A stretch of 5,443 nucleotides of DNA from contig PMHI01000532.1 of the NCBI GenBank assembly GCA_003156615.1, positions 1 through 5,443 of the forward strand, given 5' to 3'. Position numbers and translations under genes: made by a program. Source of the stretch: Acidobacteriaceae bacterium. GTDB lineage: Bacteria > Acidobacteriota > Terriglobia > Terriglobales > SbA1. The notes under the pieces were generated by a model. The model made no database searches, was not told where the DNA came from, and saw only the letters and a list, made by a program, of their open reading frames with translations. Below are positions 5,411-5,443 of this stretch, piece by piece. The first letter of the stretch is position 1. Each line of letters begins with the position of its first letter.

Positions 5411-5440
5411 GCGGTGGAGCTCTTCGAGTTGCTCCACTGC
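5411..5440 (+). terminator. Hairpin downstream of the nucleoside hydrolase gene
   Basis: GCGGTGGAGC (5411-5420) and GCTCCACTGC (5431-5440) form a 10 bp stem with one G-T wobble around a 10-base loop. It starts 2 bases after the stop codon. The stem is strong and GC-rich and in the right place for intrinsic termination, but any T-tract would lie beyond the window, so it is only a likely terminator. Confidence 0.6.
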
Positions 5441-5443
5441 GCC

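Noticed and set aside
1..5443. CRISPR array, insertion-sequence ends, rRNA or riboswitch
   Set aside because: No regularly spaced repeats, transposase motifs, terminal inverted repeats with target duplications, rRNA sequence or known riboswitch core were seen.

Overview
The window looks like a piece of a soil-type Gram-negative chromosome, most likely from the Acidobacteriota. This is inference from gene content: an exported nucleoside hydrolase of the clade whose metal loop is rewritten, an exported NIPSNAP protein, secreted DUF4440 (NTF2-like) proteins and a GloVer-type repeat remnant, in DNA of moderately high G+C. No rRNA or marker gene is present to prove it.

Four genes look intact: an AraC-family regulator (+, 672-1484), a secreted DUF4440 protein (-, 1754-2299), a secreted two-domain NIPSNAP protein (-, 2449-3285) and a secreted inosine-uridine-type nucleoside hydrolase (+, 4305-5408). 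The NIPSNAP and DUF4440 genes are co-directional, 149 bp apart, and converge on the AraC gene across a spacer that contains several inverted repeats. A strong hairpin follows the nucleoside hydrolase.

Between and beside these genes lie at least five gene remnants: a decayed second DUF4440 gene (-, 141-444), the N-terminal quarter to third of a nitrilase (-, 3376-3678), a frameshifted and truncated small gene of an uncharacterised family (+, 3735-3924), the 3' half of a tRNA (+, 3925-3969) and one GloVer-like repeat (-, 4048-4131). The open frame of the uncharacterised remnant gives way to tRNA sequence exactly where a tRNA anticodon loop would begin. That is the form expected of the far attachment site of an integrated element. 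On this reading, DNA left of about 3925 belongs to an old, eroding genomic island and DNA right of 3969 is the original chromosome.

No complete new defence or metabolic system is visible. Three of the four intact products are exported, and the fourth is a regulator with a cupin-like sensor domain. Nothing in the sequence ties the four genes into one pathway. The most notable points are the tRNA scar, the cluster of pseudogenes and the unusual metal site of the nucleoside hydrolase.
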